Part shown: one piece after another, positions 13,253 to 21,887 of the stretch
Layout: the number at the start of each line of letters is the position of its first letter
How positions within the stretch are numbered: position 1 is the stretch's first letter
Source of the DNA: Clostridiales bacterium
Lineage (GTDB): Bacteria > Bacillota > Clostridia > Christensenellales > Aristaeellaceae
Reading direction: 5' to 3'
DNA length: 64,000 nt
Assembly (NCBI GenBank): GCA_015056055.1
Contig: SVHC01000009.1
Coordinates: 21,283 to 85,282 of the forward strand
Program-made: the position numbers and the translations under genes
The notes under the pieces: model-generated
Seen by the model: only the letters and a program-made list of their open reading frames with translations
Told to the model about the DNA's origin: nothing
Database searches by the model: none

Positions 13253-13544
13253 CGGTTTCCTCCAGCTTGTCCAGTACGCGGCTGTATCCCTCCGCACCGT
13301 AGCTGATGCAGCGGTTTACGCGGCCGATGGTCGCAGAGGATGCCCCCGTTTCCGTCGCGATATAGGCATAGGTCGCCCCTTCACGCAGAAGGCGCGCAAC
13401 TTCCAGACGCTGCGAAAGATCGCGGAGTTCACGAATCGTCATAAGGTCTTCCATAAAGCGGGCACAGTCTTCTTCATTATCAATTTTTACCAGTGCCCGA
13501 ATCAAATTATCCGTAAGCGCATCGCGCCATTTCGGTTCAAACAT
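13245..13544 (-). CDS. yerC: YerC/YecD family TrpR-like regulator
   Basis: Small DNA-binding protein of the TrpR/YerC-YecD family. The 99 residues include DLMTIRELRDLSQRLEVARL followed by a helix-turn-helix (GATYAYIATETGASSATIGRVNRC). The ATG at 13544 is preferred because ggggtgg lies 5 bp upstream; the longer open frame has only GTG codons. It heads the yerC-pcrA-ligA operon. In Bacillus the corresponding protein also sits near pcrA; its regulon is not evident here. Confidence 0.88.
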
Positions 13545-13564
13545 GCATACCACCCCATGGTTAT

Positions 13565-13593
13565 ACTTTACCACACAAAAGTGTTTTAAGCAA
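13565..13593 (-). promoter_or_regulatory. Promoter of the yerC-pcrA-ligA operon
   Basis: On the minus strand TTGCTT (13593-13588) and TAAAGT (13570-13565) are separated by 17 bp, 20-odd bp before the yerC ribosome binding site. Confidence 0.6.
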
Positions 13594-13708
13594 GGATATA
13601 TTTTCAGTCTGGCAAAATACTTTCTATAAATGTATCCGGATTTTTATGTGGATTCCGTTTGGAATCTGTGATATACTGAAGAAAACAACTTTGAAGGAGT
13701 GCTGTTCC

Positions 13709-14935
13709 ATGCTGACCAGACAGGAAATCACAATTTTGCAGGAACTGGCAAAGCAGTATGCCGAAATCGCATCTCTGCCCATACAGAAAGAAAAGCGCAA
13801 TATGTGGCTGAAGCTCAACACCATTCAGATGGAGCGTCCCATGGTTCTGATCGACCAGATCCCGTGGCACGAAATGGACGTGGACGGCTTCCTTAAGACC
13901 AAGGTTTCCGATCCCCACTGGCGCGGAATCGAATGGGAGATGCGAACCGCGATTTACCGCTGGCACCATATGCCTGCCGATCTGGTTGTCAATCCCTATA
14001 TCTGCCTGCCGCGCATTGCGGAAAATGTCGGCTGGAATCTGCCTTTCCATGCAGAGAGCGAAGTCGGTCAGTACGGCGGTCAGGCGCAGACCCATATTTT
14101 CGTCAATCAGCTGCAGGAAATGGAAGATATCGAAAAGATCCAGCCCCGCAAAATCATCGTGCACAAAGAACGCGAAGCAGAAATGCTCCTTGAGGCAAAG
14201 GAAGTTTTCGGCGGCATTATCGATTACCGCTGGGGCGGATTTTCCAGCCACCTGGGTTTCTGGGACTTCATCTCCCTGTGGATGGGCGTGACCAACTGCT
14301 ACATTGAACTGATGGACCGCCCGGAATTCATGCATGCCATTATGGAGCGCATGACGCAGATTCATCTGGAAGAAATCCGCCAGATGAACGAACTGCAGCT
14401 TTACGATATCAATACCAATATCTGCCACTGCTCGCAGACTTTCCTGCCCGATTTGCCCAAGGAAGGCGATATCGCCGTTTCCGGCAATGCATGGGCATTC
14501 GGACTTGCGCAGCTGTTCACCTCTGTTTCCCCGGCAATCACCGACGAGTTCGAAGTCGCCTATATGAAGCGCATTTTCCCCTATTACGGCGCCATCTATT
14601 ACGGCTGCTGCGACAGGCTGGACGACCGACTTGATATCATTGCCAAGCTGCCCAAGATTCGCAAAATCTCCTGCAGCCCGTGGAGCATTCCGGAGCCTTT
14701 CGCCGAAAAGATGCCCGATTACTGCGCCATGAGCGTAAAGCCCAATCCCGCATTCCTCGCAGGCGAATCGATGGATGAGGATTCCATTCGCAAGGAAATC
14801 CGCCGCGCCATCGCCGCCGCGAAGAATTATAACCGCAGCGTGGAATTCATCCTTAAAGACATTACCACCGTGCGCAACGATCCCCAGCGTCTGTGGCGCT
14901 GGCAGGAAATCGCCATGGAAGAAGTGCAGAGGTAA
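13709..14935 (+). CDS. URO-D-like TIM-barrel protein of unknown substrate
   Basis: A 408-residue protein with features of the uroporphyrinogen decarboxylase / corrinoid methyltransferase superfamily. It has alternating beta-alpha segments and a C-terminal half with YYGCCDRLDD and ISCSPWS, where URO-D-like methyltransferases place metal or substrate ligands. It is not a heme-pathway HemE: the typical N-terminal arginine motif is absent and no heme genes are nearby. The start ATG 13709 follows gaaggag at 13693-13699; the open frame extends upstream without a better site. Monocistronic, divergent from yerC, and closed by a strong terminator. A role in methyl-group metabolism is a guess. Confidence 0.6.
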   Translation: MLTRQEITILQELAKQYAEIASLPIQKEKRNMWLKLNTIQMERPMVLIDQIPWHEMDVDGFLKTKVSDPHWRGIEWEMRTAIYRWHHMPADLVVNPYICLPRIAENVGWNLPFHAESEVGQYGGQAQTHIFVNQLQEMEDIEKIQPRKIIVHKEREAEMLLEAKEVFGGIIDYRWGGFSSHLGFWDFISLWMGVTNCYIELMDRPEFMHAIMERMTQIHLEEIRQMNELQLYDINTNICHCSQTFLPDLPKEGDIAVSGNAWAFGLAQLFTSVSPAITDEFEVAYMKRIFPYYGAIYYGCCDRLDDRLDIIAKLPKIRKISCSPWSIPEPFAEKMPDYCAMSVKPNPAFLAGESMDEDSIRKEIRRAIAAAKNYNRSVEFILKDITTVRNDPQRLWRWQEIAMEEVQR

Positions 14936-14977
14936 ATTGCAACCGCACAACACAAAAGCAAACTTTCGTCCCAAACC

Positions 14978-15008
14978 ATGCCCCGGACTTTGAAAAAGTC
15001 CGGGGCAT
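14978..15008 (+). terminator. Intrinsic terminator after the URO-D-like gene
   Basis: Perfect stem atgccccggactt / aagtccggggcat with loop tgaaa, followed by ttctat. It lies between convergent genes and may also serve the SPOR-domain gene ending at 15011. Confidence 0.85.
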
Positions 15009-15010
15009 TT

Positions 15011-15808
15011 CTATATGCTGCTCCAACTTTTCAAAAAACGGATATGTTCAATGCCTGTCTGAATATAACTGTACCGGATTTGAGAAGAAAAATAAAGATT
15101 TGTAAGACCCATTTCATTCGAAAGCCGGCCGCAGGATTCACAGAGCGTGCGCAAAAGCTGCAAAAAGCCGGAGGCAATCTCGCTTTTTTCCCCGGAATAT
15201 GCGGATGCAAGGCGGCTGTGCGCACCGGAAAGGTCGCTTTCCAGAACGGCGAGGATGTTCTGCGCCTGCCGGGGAAGAATGTCGCCCCTGTCGAGGAGGT
15301 CCGCCGTTTCGGCAAGCGTATTTTCGGCAAGGCGAATCGTTTTTTCCGCAGCGATAAGCGCATCAAACTGTTCCTGCGTGGCGGTAATATTCCCCTCGCA
15401 CGCACCCGATGACAGGGAGTAGACGCACGCATCCATTTTCTCCTCCGCCGCCAAGCGCATGCATACCGTCTCCGCTGCCTCCCGCGAGGCATATCCCGCC
15501 GCTATCACGCGGTAAACGCTTCCATCCATCACATACCCGGCAGCGCCCCGGGAAACCTCCCGCGCCGCAGCCACGCGCGCGGCGCTCCTGTCCGAAAACG
15601 CGCCCAGCTGCACAAGATGCATTTCCAGCCCATCAAGCGCGAGGGTATGAACGGTTTTGGGCGCATTCGCCTGTACATGGCGTTTTTCTTCCTTTACGGA
15701 TAGCGTAACCCCATACACTACCAGCATCACACACAAAAATGCTGCCGCCCATGCGCCGCCCGCAGGCCGCTGCCGTCTTACCCTTACCATGCTTTTTGTC
15801 CTGCGCAT
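15011..15808 (-). CDS. SPOR-domain membrane protein
   Basis: A 265-residue bitopic protein: a short basic cytoplasmic stretch, one membrane segment (about residues 18-40), an SPOR domain (about 55-130; MHLVQLGAFSDRSAARVAAA, then YRVIAAGYASREAAE), and a helical C-terminal part. SPOR domains bind denuded glycan strands of peptidoglycan, usually at division or engulfment septa. The start ATG at 15808 follows gggaggcggctgc; an upstream in-frame ATG at 15850 lacks a ribosome binding site. The layout is similar to SpoIIB-type sporulation proteins, but specificity cannot be told from sequence alone. Confidence 0.8.
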   Translation of the reverse strand: MRRTKSMVRVRRQRPAGGAWAAAFLCVMLVVYGVTLSVKEEKRHVQANAPKTVHTLALDGLEMHLVQLGAFSDRSAARVAAAREVSRGAAGYVMDGSVYRVIAAGYASREAAETVCMRLAAEEKMDACVYSLSSGACEGNITATQEQFDALIAAEKTIRLAENTLAETADLLDRGDILPRQAQNILAVLESDLSGAHSRLASAYSGEKSEIASGFLQLLRTLCESCGRLSNEMGLTNLYFSSQIRYSYIQTGIEHIRFLKSWSSI

Positions 15809-15948
15809 GCAGCCGCCTCCCTTGCCCGTGGATGGTTTCGTCTTTTCCATGCTATGCGGGAGGGCGTGGGTGGATGCCGGGGAAAGAATAATTCATGCGC
15901 CGCTTGCTTTCTCTCATCCGTCTTTTGCTTCGAAAAATCCACCTACCC

Positions 15949-16077
15949 TCAATTCGCAATGGTCATGCGCCAGCGCTGTGCTTGTCGTATTCCCTTGCTC
16001 ATTGGGCTTACTGCGGCCTGTTTCCGCCACTGGCGGCGGCCTGCGTGCGCCCCTCGTCAGAGGGAGGCCGACGTGAC
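15949..16077. repeat. Dispersed intergenic repeat, copy A
   Basis: About 125 bp from ccctcaattcgcaat to cctcgtcagagggag is nearly identical to 38925-39050, with about eight differences. It contains the perfect inverted repeat ccgccactggcgg. Both copies have the same orientation. On the minus strand it is open without a start or Shine-Dalgarno, so I do not call a gene. The region 15809-16137 holds nothing else apart from the glnS terminator. Confidence 0.85.
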
Positions 16078-16087
16078 CCCGATGACA

Positions 16088-16128
16088 GCAAAAAATCAGC
16101 GCCCACTCCGATTGGAGCAGACGCTGAT
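16088..16128 (-). terminator. Intrinsic terminator of glnS
   Basis: On the minus strand atcagcg / cgctgat with an inner ctcc-aatc-ggag stem, followed by TTTTTTG. It lies 10 bp after the glnS stop. Confidence 0.85.
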
Positions 16129-16137
16129 AAGCATGAT

Positions 16138-17835
16138 TTACTTGTTTGCCTTGGCCCAGCTGTCCTTCAGGGCAACGGTACGGTTGAATACCGGCAGAGC
16201 ATCCGTGGAATCCGGATCCTTGCAGAAATAGCCCATGCGCAGGAACTGGAACTTTGCGCCGACCTCGGCATCCGCGATTGCGGGCTCGGCATAGCCGCGC
16301 ACAACGGTGAGGCTGGTGGGATTCAGGTTGGAGGTGAAGTCCTTGGCCGGTGCTTCGTTTGCCTCGTCCTCGCCTTCGATTTCCTCGGCAACGGCATTTT
16401 CGTCGGCCAGGATGGGTTCGTACAGACGTGCTTCGATTTCGCGTGCATCGCACTCTGCAACCCAGTGCAGGGTAGCCTTGACCTTGCGCAGGCTGCCTTC
16501 GCTGCCGGAACGGCTGTCGCGATCAACAGAGCAGATCAGCTCGATAACTTCGCCGTTTTCATCCTTGACGACCTCGTCACAGCGGATGATGTAAGCGCCC
16601 TTGAGGCGTGCTTCGCGGCCGGGAGCCAGACGGAAGAACTTCTTGGGCGGATCTTCCATGAAATCTTCCTGCTCGATATACAGAACCTTGCCGAAGGAAA
16701 CCTCGCGCTCGCCCAGCTCGGGGTGATCGGGATGGTTTTCAAGGGTAAGGGTATCCACTTCGTCTTCGCCCCAGTTGCTGAGGGTGACCTTCAGGGGATT
16801 GAGAACCGCCATGGCGCGGGGTGCGCTGTCGCCCAGAGCTTCGCGGACGCAGTGCTCAAGCAGAGCGCCTTCAACTTCGCTGTCCGCCTTGGCAACGCCG
16901 ACGCGGTCAATGAAATCGCGAATGGCCTCCGGCGGATAGCCGCGGCGGCGCATGGCGACCAGAGTGGGCATGCGCGGATCATCCCAACCGGAAACAAAGC
17001 CTTCTTCCACCAGGCGGCGGAGGTAGCGCTTGGACATTACGGTGCGGGTGATATTCAGGCGGGCAAACTCAATCTGGCGCGGCGGATACTTGAATCCGGC
17101 CTGCTGCACCATCCAGTCGTACAGCGGACGATGGATTTCGTATTCCAGCGAGCACAGGGAATGGGAGATGCCCTCAATAGCATCCTGAATCGGATGCTGG
17201 AAATCGTACATCGGATAGATGCACCACTTATCGCCTGCGCGGTGGTGATGATGGCGCAGAATGCGGTACATGGTGGGGTCACGCATGATCACGTTGGGGG
17301 AAGCCATGTCGATCTTTGCACGCAGCACGCGGGAACCGTCGGCAAATTCGCCGTTCTTCATGCGCTGGAACAGATCCAGGTTTTCCTCAACGGAGCGGTC
17401 ACGGTAGGGGCTGTTCACGCCGGGCGTGGTAAGCGTGCCGCGGTTTTTGCGCATTTCCTCGGCGGACTGATCGTCAACATAGGCAACGCCCTTGCGGATC
17501 AGATCGCACGCGATTTCATACAGTCTGTCGAAAAAGTCGGAAGCGAAATAGAGGTTCTGCCATTCGTAGCCCAGCCAGCGAATGTCCTCCATGATGCCGT
17601 CGACGTATTCGGTATCTTCCTTGGTGGGATTGGTGTCGTCAAAGCGCAGGTTGCAGGCGCCGCCGTATTTCTTGGCGATGCCGAAATCGACGCACAGCGC
17701 CTTGGCATGGCCGATGTGCAGGTAGCCGTTGGGCTCCGGCGGGAAGCGCGTATGCACGGCTTCATAACGACCGTTTTTAAGATCCTCATCTATAAATTCT
17801 TCGATAAAATTCGCAGCGCGTTTTTCTTCGGTCAC
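16138..17835 (-). CDS. glnS: Glutaminyl-tRNA synthetase
   Basis: Class I synthetase charging tRNA-Gln. Signature motifs are PPEPNGYLHIGHAKA (HIGH) near residue 35 and VMSKR (KMSKS equivalent) near residue 265. The catalytic domain is followed by two beta-barrel anticodon-binding domains. An acidic, alanine-rich insertion (about residues 505-525) is unusual. The start is GTG at 17835 with aaggaggag 6 bp upstream; the ATG further up lies before the ribosome binding site. It has 565 residues. Confidence 0.96.
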   Translation of the reverse strand: MTEEKRAANFIEEFIDEDLKNGRYEAVHTRFPPEPNGYLHIGHAKALCVDFGIAKKYGGACNLRFDDTNPTKEDTEYVDGIMEDIRWLGYEWQNLYFASDFFDRLYEIACDLIRKGVAYVDDQSAEEMRKNRGTLTTPGVNSPYRDRSVEENLDLFQRMKNGEFADGSRVLRAKIDMASPNVIMRDPTMYRILRHHHHRAGDKWCIYPMYDFQHPIQDAIEGISHSLCSLEYEIHRPLYDWMVQQAGFKYPPRQIEFARLNITRTVMSKRYLRRLVEEGFVSGWDDPRMPTLVAMRRRGYPPEAIRDFIDRVGVAKADSEVEGALLEHCVREALGDSAPRAMAVLNPLKVTLSNWGEDEVDTLTLENHPDHPELGEREVSFGKVLYIEQEDFMEDPPKKFFRLAPGREARLKGAYIIRCDEVVKDENGEVIELICSVDRDSRSGSEGSLRKVKATLHWVAECDAREIEARLYEPILADENAVAEEIEGEDEANEAPAKDFTSNLNPTSLTVVRGYAEPAIADAEVGAKFQFLRMGYFCKDPDSTDALPVFNRTVALKDSWAKANK

Positions 17836-17982
17836 GGCGAACTCCTCCTTCTTTGCTATAAAGCACATTATATCACAGACATTCCAAAAAATACAGTCAT
17901 ATTCGTAAAGAATTGAACGCTAAATTCCCCCTTACATCAAAAATTCCTGCCGCAAAGTCTATGCATTTTTTATTTCCTATGT

Positions 17983-17988
17983 TATAAT
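17983..17988 (+). promoter_or_regulatory. Probable -10 box for the coiled-coil protein gene
   Basis: A perfect TATAAT lies 42 bp before the start codon; the -35 position holds only a weak match. Confidence 0.45.
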
Positions 17989-18030
17989 GTAAGAAATCTG
18001 TTGACATATTCGGTGATGGAGGGATATTAC

Positions 18031-20004
18031 ATGACGAAGTCCAAAATTGCTATCATTATTCTTTCGATACTGCTTGCAATTGCGCTGATTTTCGGCGGCA
18101 TATTCTGCATGCGCGCAAATACCGCGGACAGCGATAATACCGGTCTTTCCGGTCAGATTGCTTCCCTGAAGGCAGAAGCCGATTCACTGAATGCCCAGAT
18201 CGCCGAAATGCAGACCGGCATCGACGAGCTTTCCGCCCTGAAGGCAGAAGTAACCGCCCTTACCGACCGGCTTGGCATGGACGGGGAATATGCCACCGCG
18301 CAGGAAGCTCTTACCGCCGCGCAGGAAAAGTTGGCGGATGCCCTCAGTGCTTCCGACGCACTGAACACGCAGACCGCCGATGCGCAGACCGCACTTGCAC
18401 AGCTTCAGGCGCAGTATGACGCGCTTGTCGCCGAGCGCGACGCAGCATATGCCCGCATTTCCGAACTGGACAATATGCTTGCCGGAAAGAGCATCGAAGC
18501 CGAAAGATCCACCCTGACCAACAATCTTGCCTCGCTCACCGCAGAACATGCCGCACTGACCGAGGAAAGCCAGTCCCTGAAGGCCACCATTGCAACCGTT
18601 CAGGCTGATATTGATACCGCCGCAGCTTCCCTTAACGAGGCTTACGCCCGCCAGTCTTCCCTGAACGAAACCATCGCAGGCGCACAGGCAGAACTTGCCA
18701 CGCTGAACGCCCTGACCGAGCCCACCGAAGCAGATAAGCAGCGCATTGCCGCTCTGGAAGCTTCCGTTTCCGAGTCCAACGCCGCTCTGGCACTGGTTGC
18801 CGAAGAAATCGCCGGTCTGGAAGCCAAGCTTTCCGCCGACAATTCCCAGCTGCAGGAGCTGACTGCACAGGTTGATGCCATTGCCGTACAGCTCACCGAA
18901 AATGAATCCAAAGCCGCAGCGGACCAGACTGCTCTTGCCGAACTGGACGCCCTTATCGCCGCAGCCGATATTCCCACCGATGAAAAAGCCGGCCGCATCA
19001 AGCAGCTTCATGCCGAGCTCGTAGCAGGCAGTGAAACCATCGCCAAGCTGAACGCCCGCATTGCGGCTAATGAAAACAGCGACGAACTGACCGCAGAGCT
19101 CAACGCCGCTCTTGAAGCACAGCAGGCCCTCGAAGTTGAGTTTGCCGCCGCAGTAGATGCGCTCAACAACCAGTCCCTTTCTTCCCAGATCGCACAGGAC
19201 GAAGCAACCGCGCTGCTCTCCGAAGCACAGAATTCCCTGTCCGCAAAGGAAGAGGAACTTGCACTGGTAAACGAGCTGCTCAATGATACCGACGAAAAGC
19301 TGGCCGCCGCAAACGCAGCGCTCGCCGAAGCACAGGCATTGCTGGCCGATACCTCCAAGCTGGATGCGCTGAATGCTGAAATCGCCGTCTTGAATGAAAC
19401 CATTGCCGCACAGGAAGCCGAAATCGCCGTCTTGAATGAAACCATTGCCGCACAGGAAGCCGAAATTGCCGTCTTGAATGAAACCATTGCCGCACAGGAA
19501 GCCGAAATTGCCGCCTTGAATGAAACCATTGCCGCACAGGAAGCCGAAATTGCCGCCTTGAATGGCAGCATTGCAGACGCCCAGGCACAGAATGATGATC
19601 TGACCGCACGCCTTGCCGATACGCAGACTGCACTGAACGACATCACTGCCCGCTACCAGGCATTCCTGATGGAGCGCGCCGCAGGCGAATCCGGCAGCAT
19701 TGCCAATATCGATTCCACCGACACCATCACCTTTGACGAATCCGGTCGCAATGCAACGATTCACTTTGCCAACATCGCCCAGACCGAAAACGATTACGAA
19801 ATCGAAATCGTTCTGGCAGATTCGCAGGAAATTCTCTATCGCACCGCCCGAATGAAGGCAGGCGATACCTTTGAAACCTTCACGCTGGAAAACGCACTTG
19901 CATCCGGCACTTACAACGCATTTGTCAAGTCCTTCACCTATTCGAAGACCAGTGGTGACCTGATTGCCAGCCTGACGTTCCCGGCAATCATTATCGTGCC
20001 GTAA
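18031..20004 (+). CDS. Membrane-anchored long coiled-coil protein with repeat region
   Basis: A 657-residue protein: an N-terminal membrane segment (residues 5-26), then about 510 residues of alanine/leucine/glutamate-rich heptad sequence predicted as an extended coiled coil, then a C-terminal beta-rich domain of about 105 residues (from GSIANIDSTDTITF). Near the end of the coil a 14-residue unit EIAVLNETIAAQEA is repeated four times plus a partial. No enzyme motif is seen. Orientation places the coil and end domain outside the cytoplasm. It may be a spacer that holds the end domain away from the membrane; the name of the end domain is not known to me. The start ATG follows ggaggg; a terminator follows the stop. 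Confidence 0.85.
   Translation: MTKSKIAIIILSILLAIALIFGGIFCMRANTADSDNTGLSGQIASLKAEADSLNAQIAEMQTGIDELSALKAEVTALTDRLGMDGEYATAQEALTAAQEKLADALSASDALNTQTADAQTALAQLQAQYDALVAERDAAYARISELDNMLAGKSIEAERSTLTNNLASLTAEHAALTEESQSLKATIATVQADIDTAAASLNEAYARQSSLNETIAGAQAELATLNALTEPTEADKQRIAALEASVSESNAALALVAEEIAGLEAKLSADNSQLQELTAQVDAIAVQLTENESKAAADQTALAELDALIAAADIPTDEKAGRIKQLHAELVAGSETIAKLNARIAANENSDELTAELNAALEAQQALEVEFAAAVDALNNQSLSSQIAQDEATALLSEAQNSLSAKEEELALVNELLNDTDEKLAAANAALAEAQALLADTSKLDALNAEIAVLNETIAAQEAEIAVLNETIAAQEAEIAVLNETIAAQEAEIAALNETIAAQEAEIAALNGSIADAQAQNDDLTARLADTQTALNDITARYQAFLMERAAGESGSIANIDSTDTITFDESGRNATIHFANIAQTENDYEIEIVLADSQEILYRTARMKAGDTFETFTLENALASGTYNAFVKSFTYSKTSGDLIASLTFPAIIIVP
19378..19564 (+). 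repeat. 42-bp tandem repeat, four full copies plus a partial
   Basis: Units at 19378, 19420, 19462 and 19504 differ at only two synonymous or conservative positions, and a fifth begins at 19546. They encode the 14-residue coiled-coil unit. Near-identity indicates recent duplication by slippage or recombination. Confidence 0.95.
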
Positions 20005-20014
20005 TCAAAAATAC

Positions 20015-20056
20015 AACAGCCCGCCGGTGCCGCACAGTGCCGGCGGGCTGTTCTTT
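20015..20056 (+). terminator. Intrinsic terminator of the coiled-coil gene
   Basis: Stem aacagcccgccgg / ccggcgggctgtt with a 12-base loop, then ctttat. Confidence 0.88.
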
Positions 20057-20113
20057 ATCTTCGCGTCATACTTGAGTAGAAAAGCCATATAATAAAACGC
20101 ATTGGGAACAGCC

Positions 20114-20142
20114 TTGCAACCCGGAAGAATTTATAGTATAAT
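20114..20142 (+). promoter_or_regulatory. Promoter of the kinase-pcp operon
   Basis: TTGCAA (20114-20119), 17 bp, TATAAT (20137-20142), placed 23 bp before the ATG. Confidence 0.75.
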
Positions 20143-20165
20143 CACTGTATAACAAGGAGGCTGTT

Positions 20166-21272
20166 ATGGTTTACAATCGAATCAAGCATATTCTGCCCTG
20201 CTTCCATTTCAACGGACGCTTTGTCTCCGTAGAAGAATTGACCAGCGGCAATATCAACAGTACCTATCATCTGACGTACAAAAACGGCGATCATACCATT
20301 CAATATACCCTGCAGCATATCAACCGGTTCGTTTTCAAACAGCCGGAAAAAGTGATGGAAAACATTGAGCTGGTGACCGCGCATCTGTACGGCGATCTTC
20401 TTCGCAATGGGGAAGACCCCACCCGCCGTGTTCTGGAACTGATTCCCACGCTGAACGGAAATTCCCTGCTTGTGGATGAAGCCGGCGATTATTGGCGCGC
20501 CTACAAATTTATCGACAATGCCACCCCGTATAACAGCGTGATAAAACCGCGCCACTTCCTTGAAGCCGGCCGCGCATTCGGGGAATTCCAGCGCAGACTG
20601 AGCACCTTCCCGGCAGAGCGCCTGAACGAAACCATTCCGGATTTCCACAACACTACCCGCCGCTTCTACGCCTTTGTGGCAGCCATCGCCGATGACCGCG
20701 TAGGCCGTGTGGAAGGGCTGGATGACGAAATCGAATTCTTCTTTGACCGGCGCAAAATGATGAACGAGATTGTCCGCAGGCTGAAAACAGGCGAGTTGCC
20801 CCTGCGCGTAACGCACAACGATACCAAGATCAACAACGTCCTGATCGACGATATAACCGACAAAGCACTGTGCGTGATCGACCTTGACACCGTTATGCCC
20901 GGTTCTTCGCTGTACGACTACGGCGACGCCATCCGTTTCGGCGCATCAACCGCCGCAGAAGATGAAGAAGACACTTCCAAAATTTCGCTGGACATGGAAA
21001 AATTCACCCTGTTCACCGAAGGATTCCTCGCGGAAACCAACGGTTTCCTCACGGAAAACGAGCTCAAACTTCTGCCGCTTGGCATCAAAGTCATTACCTG
21101 TGAACTTGCCATGCGCTTCCTGACGGACTACATAGACGGTGACCGCTATTTCAAGGTCAAGTCGCCCACGCACAATCTGGTGCGAGCACACGCCCAGATG
21201 AAGCTGCTGGAGGACATTGAGGCCAAGGAAGACGAAATGTACCGGATTCTGAACAATCTTATCGGGAGATAA
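20166..21272 (+). CDS. NahK-like sugar 1-kinase (APH-fold phosphotransferase)
   Basis: A 368-residue phosphotransferase of the aminoglycoside-phosphotransferase fold. The catalytic loop is LRVTHNDTKINNVL (about residues 218-231) and the metal-binding motif VIDLDTVMPG follows at about 241. These strings match N-acetylhexosamine 1-kinases (NahK), which phosphorylate C1 of GlcNAc or GalNAc freed from mucin and milk oligosaccharides. A paralogue lies at 26905-27954 in a fucosidase operon. Ribosome binding site caaggagg. The 3 bp gap to pcp implies co-transcription. The substrate is inferred from the family; another sugar or amino sugar is possible. Confidence 0.8.
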   Translation: MVYNRIKHILPCFHFNGRFVSVEELTSGNINSTYHLTYKNGDHTIQYTLQHINRFVFKQPEKVMENIELVTAHLYGDLLRNGEDPTRRVLELIPTLNGNSLLVDEAGDYWRAYKFIDNATPYNSVIKPRHFLEAGRAFGEFQRRLSTFPAERLNETIPDFHNTTRRFYAFVAAIADDRVGRVEGLDDEIEFFFDRRKMMNEIVRRLKTGELPLRVTHNDTKINNVLIDDITDKALCVIDLDTVMPGSSLYDYGDAIRFGASTAAEDEEDTSKISLDMEKFTLFTEGFLAETNGFLTENELKLLPLGIKVITCELAMRFLTDYIDGDRYFKVKSPTHNLVRAHAQMKLLEDIEAKEDEMYRILNNLIGR

Positions 21273-21275
21273 ACC

Positions 21276-21887
21276 ATGCTGATTCTTGTTACAGGATTTG
21301 AACCCTTCGGCGGCGAAAGCATCAACCCTGCCTGGCTCGCAGTCGAACGGCTGGAAAACAATTTTGACGGCGCGGAAATCAAAAAGCTGCTCTTGCCCGT
21401 ATGCTTCGGCGCAGCGGGGGACGCCGTGCGCGAAGCGATCCTTTCCCACAAGCCGGATGCAGTGATCATGGTGGGGCAGGCAGGCGGCCGCAAAAGCATC
21501 GCCGTGGAAACCACTGCCGTGAATCTTGACAACACCACCTGCCCGGACAATGCGGGCGATTGCCCGGTAAACGTGCGCATCCGCGAAGATGGGCCGGATA
21601 CACTGCCCGCCACCATCCCGGTGGATGCGGCGTGCGAGGCGATCAACGCCCTCGGCGTTCCTGCCGAGCTTTCCGGCGGCGCGGGAACCTATGTATGCAA
21701 CCACATCATGTACTGCGCATTCGACACCATTATGGCAGAAAAAATGGCCTGCCGGGCCGGCTTCATCCATGTGCCGTACATTCCCGAACAGGCCGAGCGC
21801 AAAAATGCGCCTTCCATGCCGCTTGATGATATGGTCCGCGCCCTTGGCGCAGTTGTCCGAACGCTGATTCAGACGCAGTCCGCATAA
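21276..21887 (+). CDS. pcp: Pyroglutamyl-peptidase I
   Basis: Cysteine peptidase removing N-terminal pyroglutamate. The 203 residues carry the family start LVTGFEPFGG, the catalytic Glu in AVETTAVNLDN, the nucleophile Cys in GTYVCNHIMY and the His in GFIHVPYIPEQ. The gene ends in a 19-bp convergent overlap with thiN. Confidence 0.95.
   Translation: MLILVTGFEPFGGESINPAWLAVERLENNFDGAEIKKLLLPVCFGAAGDAVREAILSHKPDAVIMVGQAGGRKSIAVETTAVNLDNTTCPDNAGDCPVNVRIREDGPDTLPATIPVDAACEAINALGVPAELSGGAGTYVCNHIMYCAFDTIMAEKMACRAGFIHVPYIPEQAERKNAPSMPLDDMVRALGAVVRTLIQTQSA

Noticed and set aside
19378-19564. Regular repeats that might suggest a CRISPR array
   Set aside because: Units are contiguous with no spacers and lie in frame within a coding sequence.
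18184-19764. Glycine/cysteine-rich 526-codon frame opposite the coiled-coil gene
   Set aside because: Arises from the alanine-rich codons of the sense strand; no ribosome binding site or promoter.
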